Positions 6,072-6,324 of a DNA stretch of 6,324 bases are shown here, piece after piece; position 1 is the stretch's first letter, and each line of letters opens with the position of its first letter. The position numbers and the translations under genes are program-made. Under the pieces are notes generated by a model. It saw only the letters and a list, made by a program, of their open reading frames with translations. It was not told the origin of the DNA and searched no databases. Origin of the DNA: Rhodospirillales bacterium (GTDB lineage Bacteria > Pseudomonadota > Alphaproteobacteria > Rhodospirillales > Defluviicoccaceae); assembly GCA_026125865.1 (NCBI GenBank), contig JAHCKI010000147.1:1-6324 (forward strand), read 5' to 3'.

Positions 6072-6324
6072 TTTTACATGCCGTATCTACCCTCGTGGCG
6101 GATGCCCAACGCAGGTTTGGCGCCAGCGAAAAGGAAGCCTCCCAAAGTCAACCGCGACAACCCTGTTTCACCCCGGACACCTCACAATAGGGAATGATAG
6201 TGCCCTTTTCAAAAGAACTAAACAAAAACGCACGATCCATGGGCACCATGCGGAATTGTTTCGACGGTAGGGTTGATGGGTGGCAGGCTTAGAGCGGATC
6301 GCGGTAAAATTGTAAAACATTGGT

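Larger units (their letters stand above)
5812..6324. other. AT-rich non-coding tail
   Basis: No convincing gene is present in these 513 bases on either strand. By hand count, G+C is about 30% over 5831-5880 and about 27% over 5971-6080, far below the coding region, then rises to about 59% over 6081-6170 before falling again. There is no G+C-rich hairpin followed by a T-run after the exporter stop; a bare T6 at 5864-5869 is the nearest thing. The segment holds the short repeats and dyads listed separately. It could be the promoter region of a gene beyond the window, the edge of an acquired glycan cluster, or mobile-element debris. Confidence 0.6.

Noticed and set aside
6239..6292. 17-codon open frame near the end
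   Set aside because: Too short, no ribosome site, and no recognisable sequence.

Overview
The window is a dense, high-G+C stretch carrying five genes on the + strand, followed by a 513-base AT-rich tail with no convincing gene. The G+C-rich codon use, the two ATGA stop/start overlaps and the protein sequences fit a Gram-negative proteobacterium, most likely an alphaproteobacterium of the Rhodospirillales type. The organism assignment is inference from style, not from a marker gene.

Bases 1-3873 form a tightly packed block of sugar and surface-glycan genes. It begins with the 3' part of a capsule-synthesis-type (KpsC/KpsS-like, GT-B fold) protein. Next comes an AAC(3)-family acyltransferase that overlaps it by ATGA, then a CMP-nonulosonate cytidylyltransferase (NeuA/LegF/PseF family) that starts 8 bases later on a GTG. 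Last is a CBS-domain plus sugar-1-phosphate nucleotidyltransferase of the PtmE type, which overlaps the previous gene by ATGA. After 90 bases comes an ABC exporter half-transporter of the MsbA/PglK type with its own Shine-Dalgarno (3964-5811).

Read together, these genes suggest synthesis and export of a glycan containing a nonulosonic acid. PtmE-type enzymes make GDP-glucosamine, the entry step of the GDP-route to legionaminic acid. The cytidylyltransferase makes the CMP-activated sugar at the other end of that pathway. The acyltransferase could N-acylate an amino group on the sugar, the capsule-type protein could transfer or assemble sugar, and the ABC exporter could flip a lipid-linked product. 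The intermediate genes (dehydratase, aminotransferase, epimerase, synthase) are not in the window and would be expected upstream.

The tail (5812-6324) drops to about 27-30% G+C in places and holds several short structured motifs: a CACAAT-N6-ATTGTG dyad, AATGACACG direct repeats 21 bases apart with an imperfect inverted relative about 50 bases on, three GTATG words spaced exactly 10 bases apart, and a 10-base perfect palindrome. It looks like a regulatory region, the edge of an acquired cluster, or a decayed mobile-element end. No clear promoter or intrinsic terminator could be assigned. The window is mainly a recognisable glycan module; I did not find a clear novel system. The acyltransferase with an apparently substituted active-site position and the patterned tail are the parts most worth a second look.
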